Numbered from the stretch's first letter, positions 1 through 5,372 are shown. The stretch is 5,487 nt of DNA from Bacteroidales bacterium (GCA_015486475.1 WFRO01000066.1:1-5487); one strand, 5' to 3'. Translations and numbers: made by a program. Notes: a model not told the origin generated them from the sequence alone.

Positions 1-44
1 ACTTTTCGACCTTTTCGACTTTGGACTTTTCGACTTTTCGACTT
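1..44. repeat. ACTTTTCG octamer tandem array
   Basis: The window opens inside a short tandem array. ACTTTTCG occurs at 1-8, 25-32 and 33-40. A nine-base variant ACCTTTTCG lies at 9-17, a seven-base variant ACTTTGG at 18-24, and a partial unit at 41-44. The array may extend beyond the left edge. It is non-coding and resembles, in its ACT-initial units, the arrays at 1299-1356 and 5301-5349. Its function is unknown. Confidence 0.75.
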
Positions 45-50
45 CCTTTC

Positions 51-92
51 TTTGCGCTCATTGCGTACTTCTTTGCGTCCTCTGCGTGAAGC
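51..92. repeat. Degenerate TTTGCG repeat, two 21-bp units
   Basis: Two 21-base units, 51-71 and 72-92, match at 13 of 21 positions. Each holds two (T)TGCG-like cores, so GCG recurs at 54, 63, 75 and 84. The unit length is three times seven, in keeping with the 7-bp periodicity elsewhere in the window. A GTG at 86 inside this repeat opens an in-frame extension of the downstream oxidoreductase reading frame, but it is unlikely to be a real start. Confidence 0.5.
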
Positions 93-104
93 CTCTCTTC
101 CCAT

Positions 105-118
105 TCAGAAATCAGAAA
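105..118. repeat. TCAGAAA heptamer, two copies
   Basis: TCAGAAA occurs twice in tandem (105-111 and 112-118). It is followed by a pyrimidine-rich tract that runs to the oxidoreductase start codon. On its own a two-copy repeat is weak; it is listed because other gaps in this window also carry heptamer repeats. Confidence 0.4.
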
Positions 119-169
119 TCATTATTTCCCTGTCCCATTCTTCCATTTTCTTTTATCCTTTTTCCTTCT

Positions 170-177
170 TACTTTTG
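170..177 (+). promoter_or_regulatory. Possible -7 box (TACTTTTG) next to the oxidoreductase start
   Basis: TACTTTTG fits the Bacteroidota -7 consensus TAnnTTTG exactly and ends eight bases before the ATG at 185. If used, transcription would begin at about the start codon and give a leaderless or nearly leaderless message. The tract is T-rich, so a chance match is quite possible, and no TTG-type -33 element is seen at the usual distance. Confidence 0.25.
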
Positions 178-184
178 GCTTATT

Positions 185-1207
185 ATGAAAGCCATACAAT
201 TAGTTAAATACGGAAAAGCGGACAAAGCTTTTCAGATCACGGACCTGCCTGTCCCGGAGCCGGGGGAGGGGGAGGTGCTGATCAGGGTAAGCTCCTTCGG
301 CCTGAACTTTGCCGACGTGATGTCGCGCCTGGGGCTGTACCGCGAAGCGCCCAAAACACCTTTTGTGCCGGGCTACGAGGTGGTGGGTACTGTGGAAAAG
401 AGCAACGTTGCTTCCCTGAAGGAGGGGGAGCGGGTGGTGGCCTTTACCCGTTTCGGAGGATATGCACAGTATGTTACGGCTCCTGACCTGGCGGTAGTGC
501 CCCTGCCGGAAAGGGTGAGCGATGCGGCAGGCACCGCTTTGGCTACCCAGTATTGCACGGCCTGGCATGCTGCCATTGACATGGCCAATATCCGGGAAGG
601 AGAGCTGGTATTGGTCCATGCTGCTGCCGGCGGTGTGGGCATCGCCCTGACACAGATCGCACGCATGAGAGGCGCCACGGTCGCCGGCACCGCCGGATCG
701 GAGGAGAAGATCCGGTTCCTGAAAGAGAACGGCGTGGAGTATGCCGTGAACTACCGCGAAAAGGACTTTGTGGAAGAGCTCCCCCGCCTGACAGGTGGTC
801 GCCTGCCGGACGTGATCTTCGACCCGGTGGGAGGGAAGAACTTCAGCAGAAGCCGCAAGATCCTGGCCGTGGGCGGGAGGATCGTTGCCTATGGCGCCTC
901 CGACCAGCTCAACCACCGGAAGGATCCTCTGGCATCACTTAAGCTTCTGTTTGGTTTCGGGTTCCTCCATCCTGTGGGACTCATCATGAACTCCAAAGGT
1001 GTCCTCGGAGTGAACATGCTGAAGATCGCCGACCACAAACCGGAGATCCTGCAGAAAGCCATGCAGAAGGTGGTGCGCCTGACGGCCGCAGGAAAACTGA
1101 AACCCGTGGTCGGAAGGGAGTATCCCGCCACTGAGATCGCTGCCGCCCATGAGTTTCTGGAGAGCCGGAAATCGATAGGGAAGATCGTGATGAAATGGGA
1201 AGATTAA
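185..1207 (+). CDS. Zinc-independent MDR oxidoreductase, quinone reductase/VAT-1-like
   Basis: This 340-residue protein belongs to the medium-chain dehydrogenase/reductase superfamily and most resembles NAD(P)H:quinone oxidoreductases and the VAT-1-like branch. An N-terminal GroES-like domain (about 1-120) carries NFADVMSRLGLY (41-52) and PGYEVVGTV (62-70). The Rossmann domain has the nucleotide-binding AAAGGVG (146-152). The C-terminal HEFLESRKSIGKIVM segment (322-336) is typical of the family. The cysteine and histidine zinc ligands of classical alcohol dehydrogenases are missing; the only cysteine is Cys124, so zinc-free chemistry is expected. A cytoplasmic NAD(P)H-dependent reduction of a quinone or enone-type substrate is inferred from the family; the true substrate is unknown. 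The ATG at 185 is chosen because MKAIQL is the usual family start. An upstream in-frame GTG at 86 would add 33 residues encoded by repeat DNA. It appears monocistronic, with repeats on both sides. Confidence 0.9.
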   Translation: MKAIQLVKYGKADKAFQITDLPVPEPGEGEVLIRVSSFGLNFADVMSRLGLYREAPKTPFVPGYEVVGTVEKSNVASLKEGERVVAFTRFGGYAQYVTAPDLAVVPLPERVSDAAGTALATQYCTAWHAAIDMANIREGELVLVHAAAGGVGIALTQIARMRGATVAGTAGSEEKIRFLKENGVEYAVNYREKDFVEELPRLTGGRLPDVIFDPVGGKNFSRSRKILAVGGRIVAYGASDQLNHRKDPLASLKLLFGFGFLHPVGLIMNSKGVLGVNMLKIADHKPEILQKAMQKVVRLTAAGKLKPVVGREYPATEIAAAHEFLESRKSIGKIVMKWED

Positions 1208-1286
1208 GGCAAAAGTATAAAGGCAAAAGGCAAAAGGCATCCGACTTCGCTAAAGCTACGTCGGACGAAGAAAGGCAAAAGGCAAA
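1207..1286. repeat. AGGCAAA heptamer array, interrupted
   Basis: AGGCAAA occurs at 1207-1213 (starting on the last base of the stop codon), 1221-1227 and 1228-1234, with a partial unit at 1235-1238. After an intervening segment holding a hairpin it resumes at 1273-1279 and 1280-1286. The same unit on both sides of the hairpin suggests that the hairpin segment interrupted a once continuous array, or that array and hairpin spread together. It is non-coding. Confidence 0.75.
1240..1265. repeat. Imperfect palindrome/hairpin inside the AGGCAAA array
   Basis: TCCGAC at 1240-1245 pairs with GTCGGA at 1260-1265. The 14 bases between can pair further: one T-A pair and a three-pair GCT/AGC inner helix, separated by single mismatches. 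This gives ten of twelve possible pairs around a two-base centre. There is no T-run immediately after it, so it does not look like a standard intrinsic terminator. It resembles REP-type dispersed intergenic palindromes, but the copy number in the genome cannot be judged from this window. Confidence 0.6.
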
Positions 1287-1298
1287 AGAGATCTGATA

Positions 1299-1356
1299 AC
1301 TTTTAACTTTAGTCACTTTTTACTTTTAACTCCACACTCCACACTCCACACTCCAA
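1299..1356. repeat. ACT-initial heptamer array (ACTTTTA, ACTCCAC)
   Basis: Eight ACT-initial heptamers fill the space before the DUF2784 gene. ACTTTTA (1299-1305) and ACTTTAG (1306-1312) are followed, after a two-base shift, by six in-phase units: ACTTTTT at 1315, ACTTTTA at 1322, ACTCCAC at 1329, 1336 and 1343, and ACTCCAA at 1350. The first three bases are constant and the remaining four vary. The array ends ten bases before the ATG at 1366, so it must lie in the leader or promoter region of that gene. Confidence 0.75.
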
Positions 1357-1365
1357 ATTCCCTTT

Positions 1366-1761
1366 ATGACTCAGATTTTTTATCGCATTTCAGACATTTT
1401 TTTCCTGGTCTTTCACCTGGCTCTGGTGATCTTTAACCTGACCGGGTGGATCTGGAAGAAGACGCGACTGGCGAACCTGATCACGCTGCTCCTCACCGGG
1501 GCCTCCTGGTCGCTGCTGGGGATCTTTTACGGATGGGGCTACTGTCCCCTCACCGACTGGCATTTCCGTATCCTGGAACATCTGGGCCATACCGGCCTCC
1601 CCAACTCTTATATCAAATACCTCCTGCAACGCCTTTTCCATCTGGATCTCCCGGCAGCCTTAGTGGACCGGGTGACCCTGATCACTTTCCTGGTGGCCCT
1701 GGGGATCTCTTTGTTCGTGAACCTGAGAGATTTTTTCGTCAGGCAGAGTAAAGATCGGTGA
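1366..1761 (+). CDS. DUF2784-type small integral membrane protein
   Basis: This 131-residue protein has three or so hydrophobic segments (about 7-29, 36-57 and 104-120) and a short basic C-terminus, so it should sit in the inner membrane. The signature GWGYCPLTDWH (56-66), followed by PNSYIKYLL (79-87), is what I recognise as the conserved core of the DUF2784 family. The family has no established biochemical role. The length is normal and the frame is intact. No clear Shine-Dalgarno sequence precedes the ATG, as is common in Bacteroidota, and the upstream 60 bases are heptamer repeats. It lies 158 bp after the oxidoreductase gene, so co-transcription is doubtful. It lies 81 bp before the histidine-rich gene, which has its own promoter. 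Confidence 0.85.
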   Translation: MTQIFYRISDIFFLVFHLALVIFNLTGWIWKKTRLANLITLLLTGASWSLLGIFYGWGYCPLTDWHFRILEHLGHTGLPNSYIKYLLQRLFHLDLPAALVDRVTLITFLVALGISLFVNLRDFFVRQSKDR

Positions 1762-1790
1762 AAACCTGCTTTTTTTATGGCAGAGAAGAT

Positions 1791-1810
1791 GATCATTGAA
1801 ATTATTGATC
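1791..1810. promoter_or_regulatory. Palindrome GATCA-N10-TGATC, candidate operator
   Basis: GATCA (1791-1795) and TGATC (1806-1810) form an inverted repeat with a ten-base centre; four central positions also fit the dyad symmetry (14 of 20 in all). It ends directly against the -7 box at 1811, so a bound protein would block RNA polymerase. Its size and A+T-rich dyad are compatible with a Fur-superfamily (Fur or Zur) site, but it does not match a consensus closely. The regulator is inference. Confidence 0.35.
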
Positions 1811-1818
1811 TAAATTTG
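1811..1818 (+). promoter_or_regulatory. Bacteroidota -7 promoter box (TAAATTTG) for the His-rich gene
   Basis: TAAATTTG matches the TAnnTTTG -7 element exactly and lies 25 bases before the start codon at 1843, leaving room for a short leader. No TTG is found at the usual 17-20 base spacing; the only nearby TTG (1796-1798) is 12 bases away. The weak -33 element together with the overlapping palindrome suggests a regulated promoter. Confidence 0.6.
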
Positions 1819-1833
1819 CATCCGATCTGAATA

Positions 1834-1840
1834 AGGAAGA
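1834..1840 (+). promoter_or_regulatory. Ribosome binding site AGGAAGA
   Basis: A purine-rich AGGAAGA ends two bases before the ATG at 1843, with its AGGA core five bases upstream. It supports this start codon and is stronger than the leaders of most genes in the window. Confidence 0.5.
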
Positions 1841-1842
1841 GT

Positions 1843-2214
1843 ATGAAAAGAGGATCTGCCATACAGAAAACCGCGTTGCTTCTTGTTGGGGCTGTGATCT
1901 TTCTTTCCTATCTCAACAAAGCCCTTTTTACCCATACTCATCTCCTGCCCGATGGTACGGTCATCGTGCATGCCCATCCTTATCTGAAACACAACAAGGA
2001 AAAACAGGGAAAAATACCGGTATCATCACATAGTCATACACCGGAACAATATGTTTTTCTGAGCCTTCATTATATTTATTTCCCTGGTGAAGATCCGCTG
2101 ACGGTCTTTTCCCCCGACAACTCGAAAAAAGCTCGTTTCGCGCCTGAGAAAGTTGTTACCATAACCTGTTCCCTGCCTGTTCTCAGGGTACGTCCTCCTC
2201 CCGCTTTTATATGA
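1843..2214 (+). CDS. Histidine-rich, membrane-anchored small protein (putative metal binding)
   Basis: I do not recognise a named family for this 123-residue protein. A basic N-terminus (MKRGSAIQK) and one hydrophobic segment (about 11-29) predict a membrane anchor or uncleaved signal with the rest outside the cytoplasm. Directly after it come paired histidines: HTH (31-33), HAH (43-45), His50, then HSH (63-65) and His76. The first two pairs flank a DGT turn, which could build a metal site. The C-terminus is proline-rich and ends RPPPAFI. Upstream there is an exact -7 box, a palindrome and a fair ribosome binding site. Downstream, 119 bp away on the same strand, is a TonB-dependent receptor. 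The context suggests a periplasm-facing accessory protein for uptake or sensing of a transition metal such as zinc or copper. That role is inference. The reading frame is intact and ends in TGA. Confidence 0.75.
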   Translation: MKRGSAIQKTALLLVGAVIFLSYLNKALFTHTHLLPDGTVIVHAHPYLKHNKEKQGKIPVSSHSHTPEQYVFLSLHYIYFPGEDPLTVFSPDNSKKARFAPEKVVTITCSLPVLRVRPPPAFI

Positions 2215-2307
2215 CCCTCCGCCGGAGTATCCCGGCAGATATCCTGTTGTTATTGATCATTGTTTTTTTTGATCCCTGAGGGCCTTTCGTGCTCTGCAGA
2301 GGTGGTC

Positions 2308-2321
2308 ATAATGAATATTAT
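2308..2321. promoter_or_regulatory. Inverted repeat ATAAT-GAAT-ATTAT before the receptor start
   Basis: ATAAT (2308-2312) and ATTAT (2317-2321) form a perfect five-base inverted repeat around GAAT, ending 12 bases before the ATG at 2334. It could be a weak RNA hairpin at the translation start, or a half-conserved Fur-type box, since ATAAT and ATTAT arms also occur in the classical Fur box. The region is A+T-rich, so chance is a real alternative. Confidence 0.25.
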
Positions 2322-2333
2322 AATTTGAGACCA

Positions 2334-4712
2334 ATGAAAAGGTATATATTGATCCTTGGCGTGGTTTTTTTCAGTGTCATGGATCCGGTTGCAGGACAAA
2401 AAAAGAATTTAAGCGATGCCAATATTGTGGGGCATGTTATTTCCGGAGGGAAGCATATCCCTTATGTGACCATCGTGGTGAAAGGTACTACCATAGGCAC
2501 GATGACAGATGCTACGGGGCATTATATGCTGGAGAACCTGCCGGTGGACACGCTGGTGATCGAGGCACGTTCGCTGGGCTACAAACCTGTGGAGAGACAG
2601 GTTACCACTGTCGCCGGCAAGACCCTTGAGATAAACTTTGATCTGGAAGAAGATGTGCTGGGAATGGATGCCGTGGTAGTGACCGGGAACCGGAGTGCAG
2701 ATAAACGGTCTTCATCCCCGGTGATCATCAATACGGTATCTCCGAAACTTTTCTCGGCGATCCAGTCGGTACAGATGCGTGAAGGATTGAATTTTTGCCC
2801 GGGGCTGCGTACGGAGACCGATTGCCAGAACTGTGGTTTCAGCCAGTTGCGGATCAATGGTATGAAGGGAGCTTATTCGCAGATCCTGATCAACGGTCAT
2901 GCTGTATTCAGCAGTCTGGCTGCGGTATATGGTCTGGAGCTGATCCCTTCCAACATGATCGACCGCATAGAGGTGATCCGTGGGGGAGGATCTGCTCTTT
3001 ATGGCAGCAACGCCATTGCCGGCACGGTGAATATCCTCCTGAAAGATCCGCTTAACAATACTTTTGCCGTATCTCTCAATGACGGGTTTGTGGGCGTGGG
3101 CAGTCCAGGCAGGGCTTCCACGGCTCCTGATCTTTCCGTACAGGCCAATGCCTCGGTGGTAAGTGACGACCACAAAGGCGGACTGGCTCTTTTTGGGAAC
3201 TATCAAAATAAGAAGCATTTTGATGCCAATGATGATGGCTTGTCGGAAACACCCGACATCAGGAATATTACTTTCGGTGTCCGGGGATACCATCGCCTGG
3301 GATATCACAGCAAAATAAACTTCGACCTTTTTCACATTGCCGAAGACAGGAGAGGAGGTGGTCCCATGGATGTGCCCCCGCATGAGGCGGATATTGCCGA
3401 ATGGGTGAACCATCAGATATCTTCAGGATCCCTTTCCTATGATCTGGAGATCAACAACAGTGACGAACTATCCTTCTATTTCTCGGGACAGGGTGTGCAC
3501 AGACATTCCTATTATGGTGCGGAAAAAAGTCTGAAGGACTATGGCATGACCCATGACTTTTCCTGGGTGACGGGTCTGCAGTACAAGAAAGTGTGGAGAT
3601 CATGGAAACTGGTAGCAGGTACGGAAATGCCCGGAGAATCCATGGAGGACATCAAACAAGGATATCCCGATATTGAAAATGCCGTTATCATGGATGATAC
3701 GATCGTCAGTATTCCCCATACCCCGGACGTTCCCGTAACGCGTCAGAAAAGTTTTACGCCCGGTGTCTTTTTCCAGACAGATTACCGGATCACCCATTGG
3801 CTTTTTTCGGTGGGCATGCGATACGATCATTACCGTATCAGTGATGAGATCAATACGTACAATAATAATTCAGGCAATGTTCTGAGTCCGCGACTGAGTG
3901 TTAAATATGATCTCTCCCCGCACATAAGCCTGCGGGGGAATGTATCTACAGGGTACCGGGCTCCCCAGATCTTTGATGAAGATCTGCATATTGCTTCGTC
4001 CGGATCCCGGAAAGTGATCATCCGCAATGACCCTGCCCTGAAGCCTGAACACAGTAGAAGTTACAGTCTGTCGGTAAGCTTTCATAATGGTAAGTCGAAG
4101 TCTCCTTATGAATTTGTTATGGAAGGATTTTATACACATCTGCTGGATCCTTTCATGAATGAGATAGGTATGCCGGATGAGAACGGTGTGGTGTACTATA
4201 CCAGAAAAAATGCATCTTCCGGTGCCATAGTGAATGGTTTGAATCTGGAACTGAACATTGTACCTGCCAACCGTATCACTTTGCGCAGTGGCTTCACCTT
4301 TCAACAAAGCAGGTATCAGGAACCTCAGAATTTCGGAGAGACCCGTTTTTTCAGGACACCTGCAACCTATGGTTATGGAACAGCTGAAATGAAAGTGACC
4401 GGGGCACTCTCTCTTTCCCTGAATTACACCTATACGGGCCCGATGCTTGTGCCCTATTTCGGCCCTGACCAGCCGGACCCGGCGGGAGGAACCCTCCGGA
4501 CAAGCAGGTCTTTCCACAATGTCGGCCTCAAAGGCTCTTATGATTTTACGCTGAACGGGTCAAAATTGCAGATCTACGCAGCTTTCAAAAACATCTTCAA
4601 TAGTTACCAGAATGATTTTGATACCGGCATCGACCGCGATCCGGCCTATATCTACGGTCCGGCCTATCCACGTTCAATTTATTTAGGGATCAGATTTGGT
4701 AATGTATTATGA
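2334..4712 (+). CDS. TonB-dependent outer-membrane receptor, putative metal or metal-chelate uptake
   Basis: This 792-residue outer-membrane receptor should import a ligand using TonB-ExbBD energy. Residues 1-21 form a signal peptide, cleaved probably before Gln22. A CarboxypepD_reg-like domain spans about 30-115 (IVGHVISGGKHIPYVTI at its start), leading into VVVTGNR (114-120). The plug (about 125-240) contains CPGL (155-158), CQNC (164-167), QLRINGM (171-177) and the family hallmark IEVIRGGGSALYGSNAIAGTV (212-232). The rest is the beta-barrel, with TGYRAPQIFDEDLHI in its middle part and the closing strand YPRSIYLGIRFG near the end. All three cysteines of the mature protein lie in the plug cluster, and the early barrel has several His/Asp-rich stretches. 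The ATG at 2334 is preferred over an in-frame GTG at 2289 because only the former starts a signal peptide. A metal or metal-chelate substrate is inferred from the Cys cluster and the His-rich neighbour; siderophore or other ligands remain possible. Confidence 0.93.
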   Translation: MKRYILILGVVFFSVMDPVAGQKKNLSDANIVGHVISGGKHIPYVTIVVKGTTIGTMTDATGHYMLENLPVDTLVIEARSLGYKPVERQVTTVAGKTLEINFDLEEDVLGMDAVVVTGNRSADKRSSSPVIINTVSPKLFSAIQSVQMREGLNFCPGLRTETDCQNCGFSQLRINGMKGAYSQILINGHAVFSSLAAVYGLELIPSNMIDRIEVIRGGGSALYGSNAIAGTVNILLKDPLNNTFAVSLNDGFVGVGSPGRASTAPDLSVQANASVVSDDHKGGLALFGNYQNKKHFDANDDGLSETPDIRNITFGVRGYHRLGYHSKINFDLFHIAEDRRGGGPMDVPPHEADIAEWVNHQISSGSLSYDLEINNSDELSFYFSGQGVHRHSYYGAEKSLKDYGMTHDFSWVTGLQYKKVWRSWKLVAGTEMPGESMEDIKQGYPDIENAVIMDDTIVSIPHTPDVPVTRQKSFTPGVFFQTDYRITHWLFSVGMRYDHYRISDEINTYNNNSGNVLSPRLSVKYDLSPHISLRGNVSTGYRAPQIFDEDLHIASSGSRKVIIRNDPALKPEHSRSYSLSVSFHNGKSKSPYEFVMEGFYTHLLDPFMNEIGMPDENGVVYYTRKNASSGAIVNGLNLELNIVPANRITLRSGFTFQQSRYQEPQNFGETRFFRTPATYGYGTAEMKVTGALSLSLNYTYTGPMLVPYFGPDQPDPAGGTLRTSRSFHNVGLKGSYDFTLNGSKLQIYAAFKNIFNSYQNDFDTGIDRDPAYIYGPAYPRSIYLGIRFGNVL

Positions 4713-4751
4713 CCCTGGTATGATGTAAAACTATGTCCTGTCAACTGCGGG

Positions 4752-4765
4752 ACCACCAACCACCA
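4752..4765. repeat. ACCACCA heptamer, two copies
   Basis: ACCACCA occurs twice in tandem (4752-4758, 4759-4765), followed by ACTA, which overlaps the reverse-strand stop codon of the HAD gene at 4767-4769. It lies in the 54-bp gap between two convergent genes. No intrinsic terminator hairpin with a T-run is visible in this gap for either gene. Confidence 0.45.
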
Positions 4766-4766
4766 A

Positions 4767-5240
4767 CTATTTCCTCAGCGTAGCGACCAGTCTTTTGGTA
4801 TGCAGGAGCAGATCGAGGGCATCGGTGATGGAGGGGATCACGATATCGGCGGCCTCGACGGCTGCACGGGCAGCGCCTTCCGGGCCGGTGATGCAAATAC
4901 CGAGACGGGCGGCCTGCAGCATGCCCTGGTCGTTCATGCCGTTGCCGATGGCTACACATCGCGAAGCACCCAGGTCTCTGACGAATGTCTCTTTCTGCAT
5001 GATCTGATCGTGAGGGTCCAGGAGGTGCAGCTTGCAGGGGTATTCCGCAAACTGCCGGGCCGCTGTACCGAAAGTGTCCGCGGTGAGGATGTAAACATCC
5101 AGCAGGGAGGAGAGTTGCCTGATGCGATCCCCCACGCCGGGGAGCAACATGCCATCCAGGGCCAGCGTGCCGTTCAGGTCCAGCGCCAGATGTTGCAACT
5201 GCCAGGGATCCCCCTGACCCGGTATCTTCATCTCGATCAT
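4767..5240 (-). CDS. HAD-fold protein, soluble P-type ATPase-like phosphatase
   Basis: This 157-residue cytoplasmic protein has all HAD-superfamily motifs but no room for a large cap domain. Motif I is DLNGT (21-25) with Asp21 as the expected nucleophile; motif II threonine is in LTADT (Thr53); motif III lysine is probably Lys83; motif IV is GNGMND (99-104). The second motif I acid of ordinary HAD phosphatases is Asn23 here, and the first acid of motif IV is Asn100. The DxNGT and GxGxND pattern recalls the phosphorylation and hinge motifs of P-type ATPases (DKTGT, GDGxND), and I associate it with the group described as soluble P-type ATPases. Phosphatase activity is a family-based expectation; the substrate is unknown. 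The ATG at 5240 gives MIEMKIPG; Met4 (5231) is an alternative start with AGG at better spacing. The gene is convergent with the receptor and divergent from typA. Confidence 0.88.
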   Translation of the reverse strand: MIEMKIPGQGDPWQLQHLALDLNGTLALDGMLLPGVGDRIRQLSSLLDVYILTADTFGTAARQFAEYPCKLHLLDPHDQIMQKETFVRDLGASRCVAIGNGMNDQGMLQAARLGICITGPEGAARAAVEAADIVIPSITDALDLLLHTKRLVATLRK

Positions 5241-5253
5241 CCTGTTTTTTCTG

Positions 5254-5284
5254 TAAATCTAAATGATTTCTCCCTAATCACCAA
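5254..5284 (-). promoter_or_regulatory. Candidate promoter of the HAD gene (TTG-N20-TAGATTTA)
   Basis: On the reverse strand a TTG (5282-5284) is separated by 20 bases from TAGATTTA (5254-5261), which matches the -7 consensus TAnnTTTG except for its last base. The box lies 13 bases before the ATG at 5240, giving a very short leader. Position and spacing are reasonable but the match is imperfect. Confidence 0.4.
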
Positions 5285-5300
5285 TTTCCTTATTCACTAT

Positions 5301-5349
5301 GAACTATGAACTACGAACTACGAACTACGAACTATGAACTACGAACTTT
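5301..5349. repeat. GAACTAY heptamer array, seven tandem units
   Basis: Seven in-phase heptamers run without interruption: GAACTAT (5301), GAACTAC (5308, 5315, 5322), GAACTAT (5329), GAACTAC (5336) and GAACTTT (5343). CACTAT just before may be a degenerate eighth. It is the most regular array in the window and lies directly upstream of the typA -7 box, so the -33 region of that promoter falls inside the repeat. Read in another phase the unit is ACTAYGA, an ACT-initial heptamer like those at 1299-1356. Confidence 0.9.
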
Positions 5350-5353
5350 TTCG

Positions 5354-5361
5354 TACCTTTG
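5354..5361 (+). promoter_or_regulatory. Bacteroidota -7 promoter box (TACCTTTG) for typA
   Basis: TACCTTTG matches TAnnTTTG exactly, followed by CGCC, and lies 30 bases before the start codon at 5392. No TTG-type -33 element is present; that position is occupied by the heptamer array. Confidence 0.65.
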
Positions 5362-5372
5362 CGCCCTCATTC

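Noticed and set aside
86..184. N-terminal extension of the oxidoreductase from a GTG at 86, rich in Phe and Pro and somewhat signal-like
   Set aside because: It is encoded by repeat and pyrimidine-rich intergenic DNA, and the family normally begins with MKAI-type sequence right at the ATG at 185.
1764..1784. CTGC...GCAG stem around a T-run as a terminator after the DUF2784 gene
   Set aside because: The stem is only four or five pairs and the T-run lies in the loop rather than after the stem, so it is not an intrinsic terminator.
2271..2282. CCCTGAGGG after a T-run as a terminator in the gap before the receptor
   Set aside because: The loop would be a single base and the T-run is on the wrong side for a + strand terminator.
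2320..2328. TATAATTTG as a -7 promoter box for the receptor
   Set aside because: The spacing within the TAnnTTTG consensus is off by one base, and it sits too close to the ATG at 2334.
2289..2333. Upstream GTG start for the receptor
   Set aside because: The added 15 residues are polar and would bury the signal peptide; the ATG at 2334 begins a proper one.
2712..3413. Long reverse-strand open frame within the receptor gene
   Set aside because: It is antisense to the well-supported plug and barrel sequence and shows no domain signature.
4800..5309. Long open frame on the + strand across the HAD gene
   Set aside because: It has no recognisable domain, and the opposite strand carries a complete set of HAD motifs over the same bases; its 3' end runs into the GAACTAY array.
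5301..5349. CRISPR-like array
   Set aside because: The units are seven bases long with no spacers; it is a simple tandem repeat.
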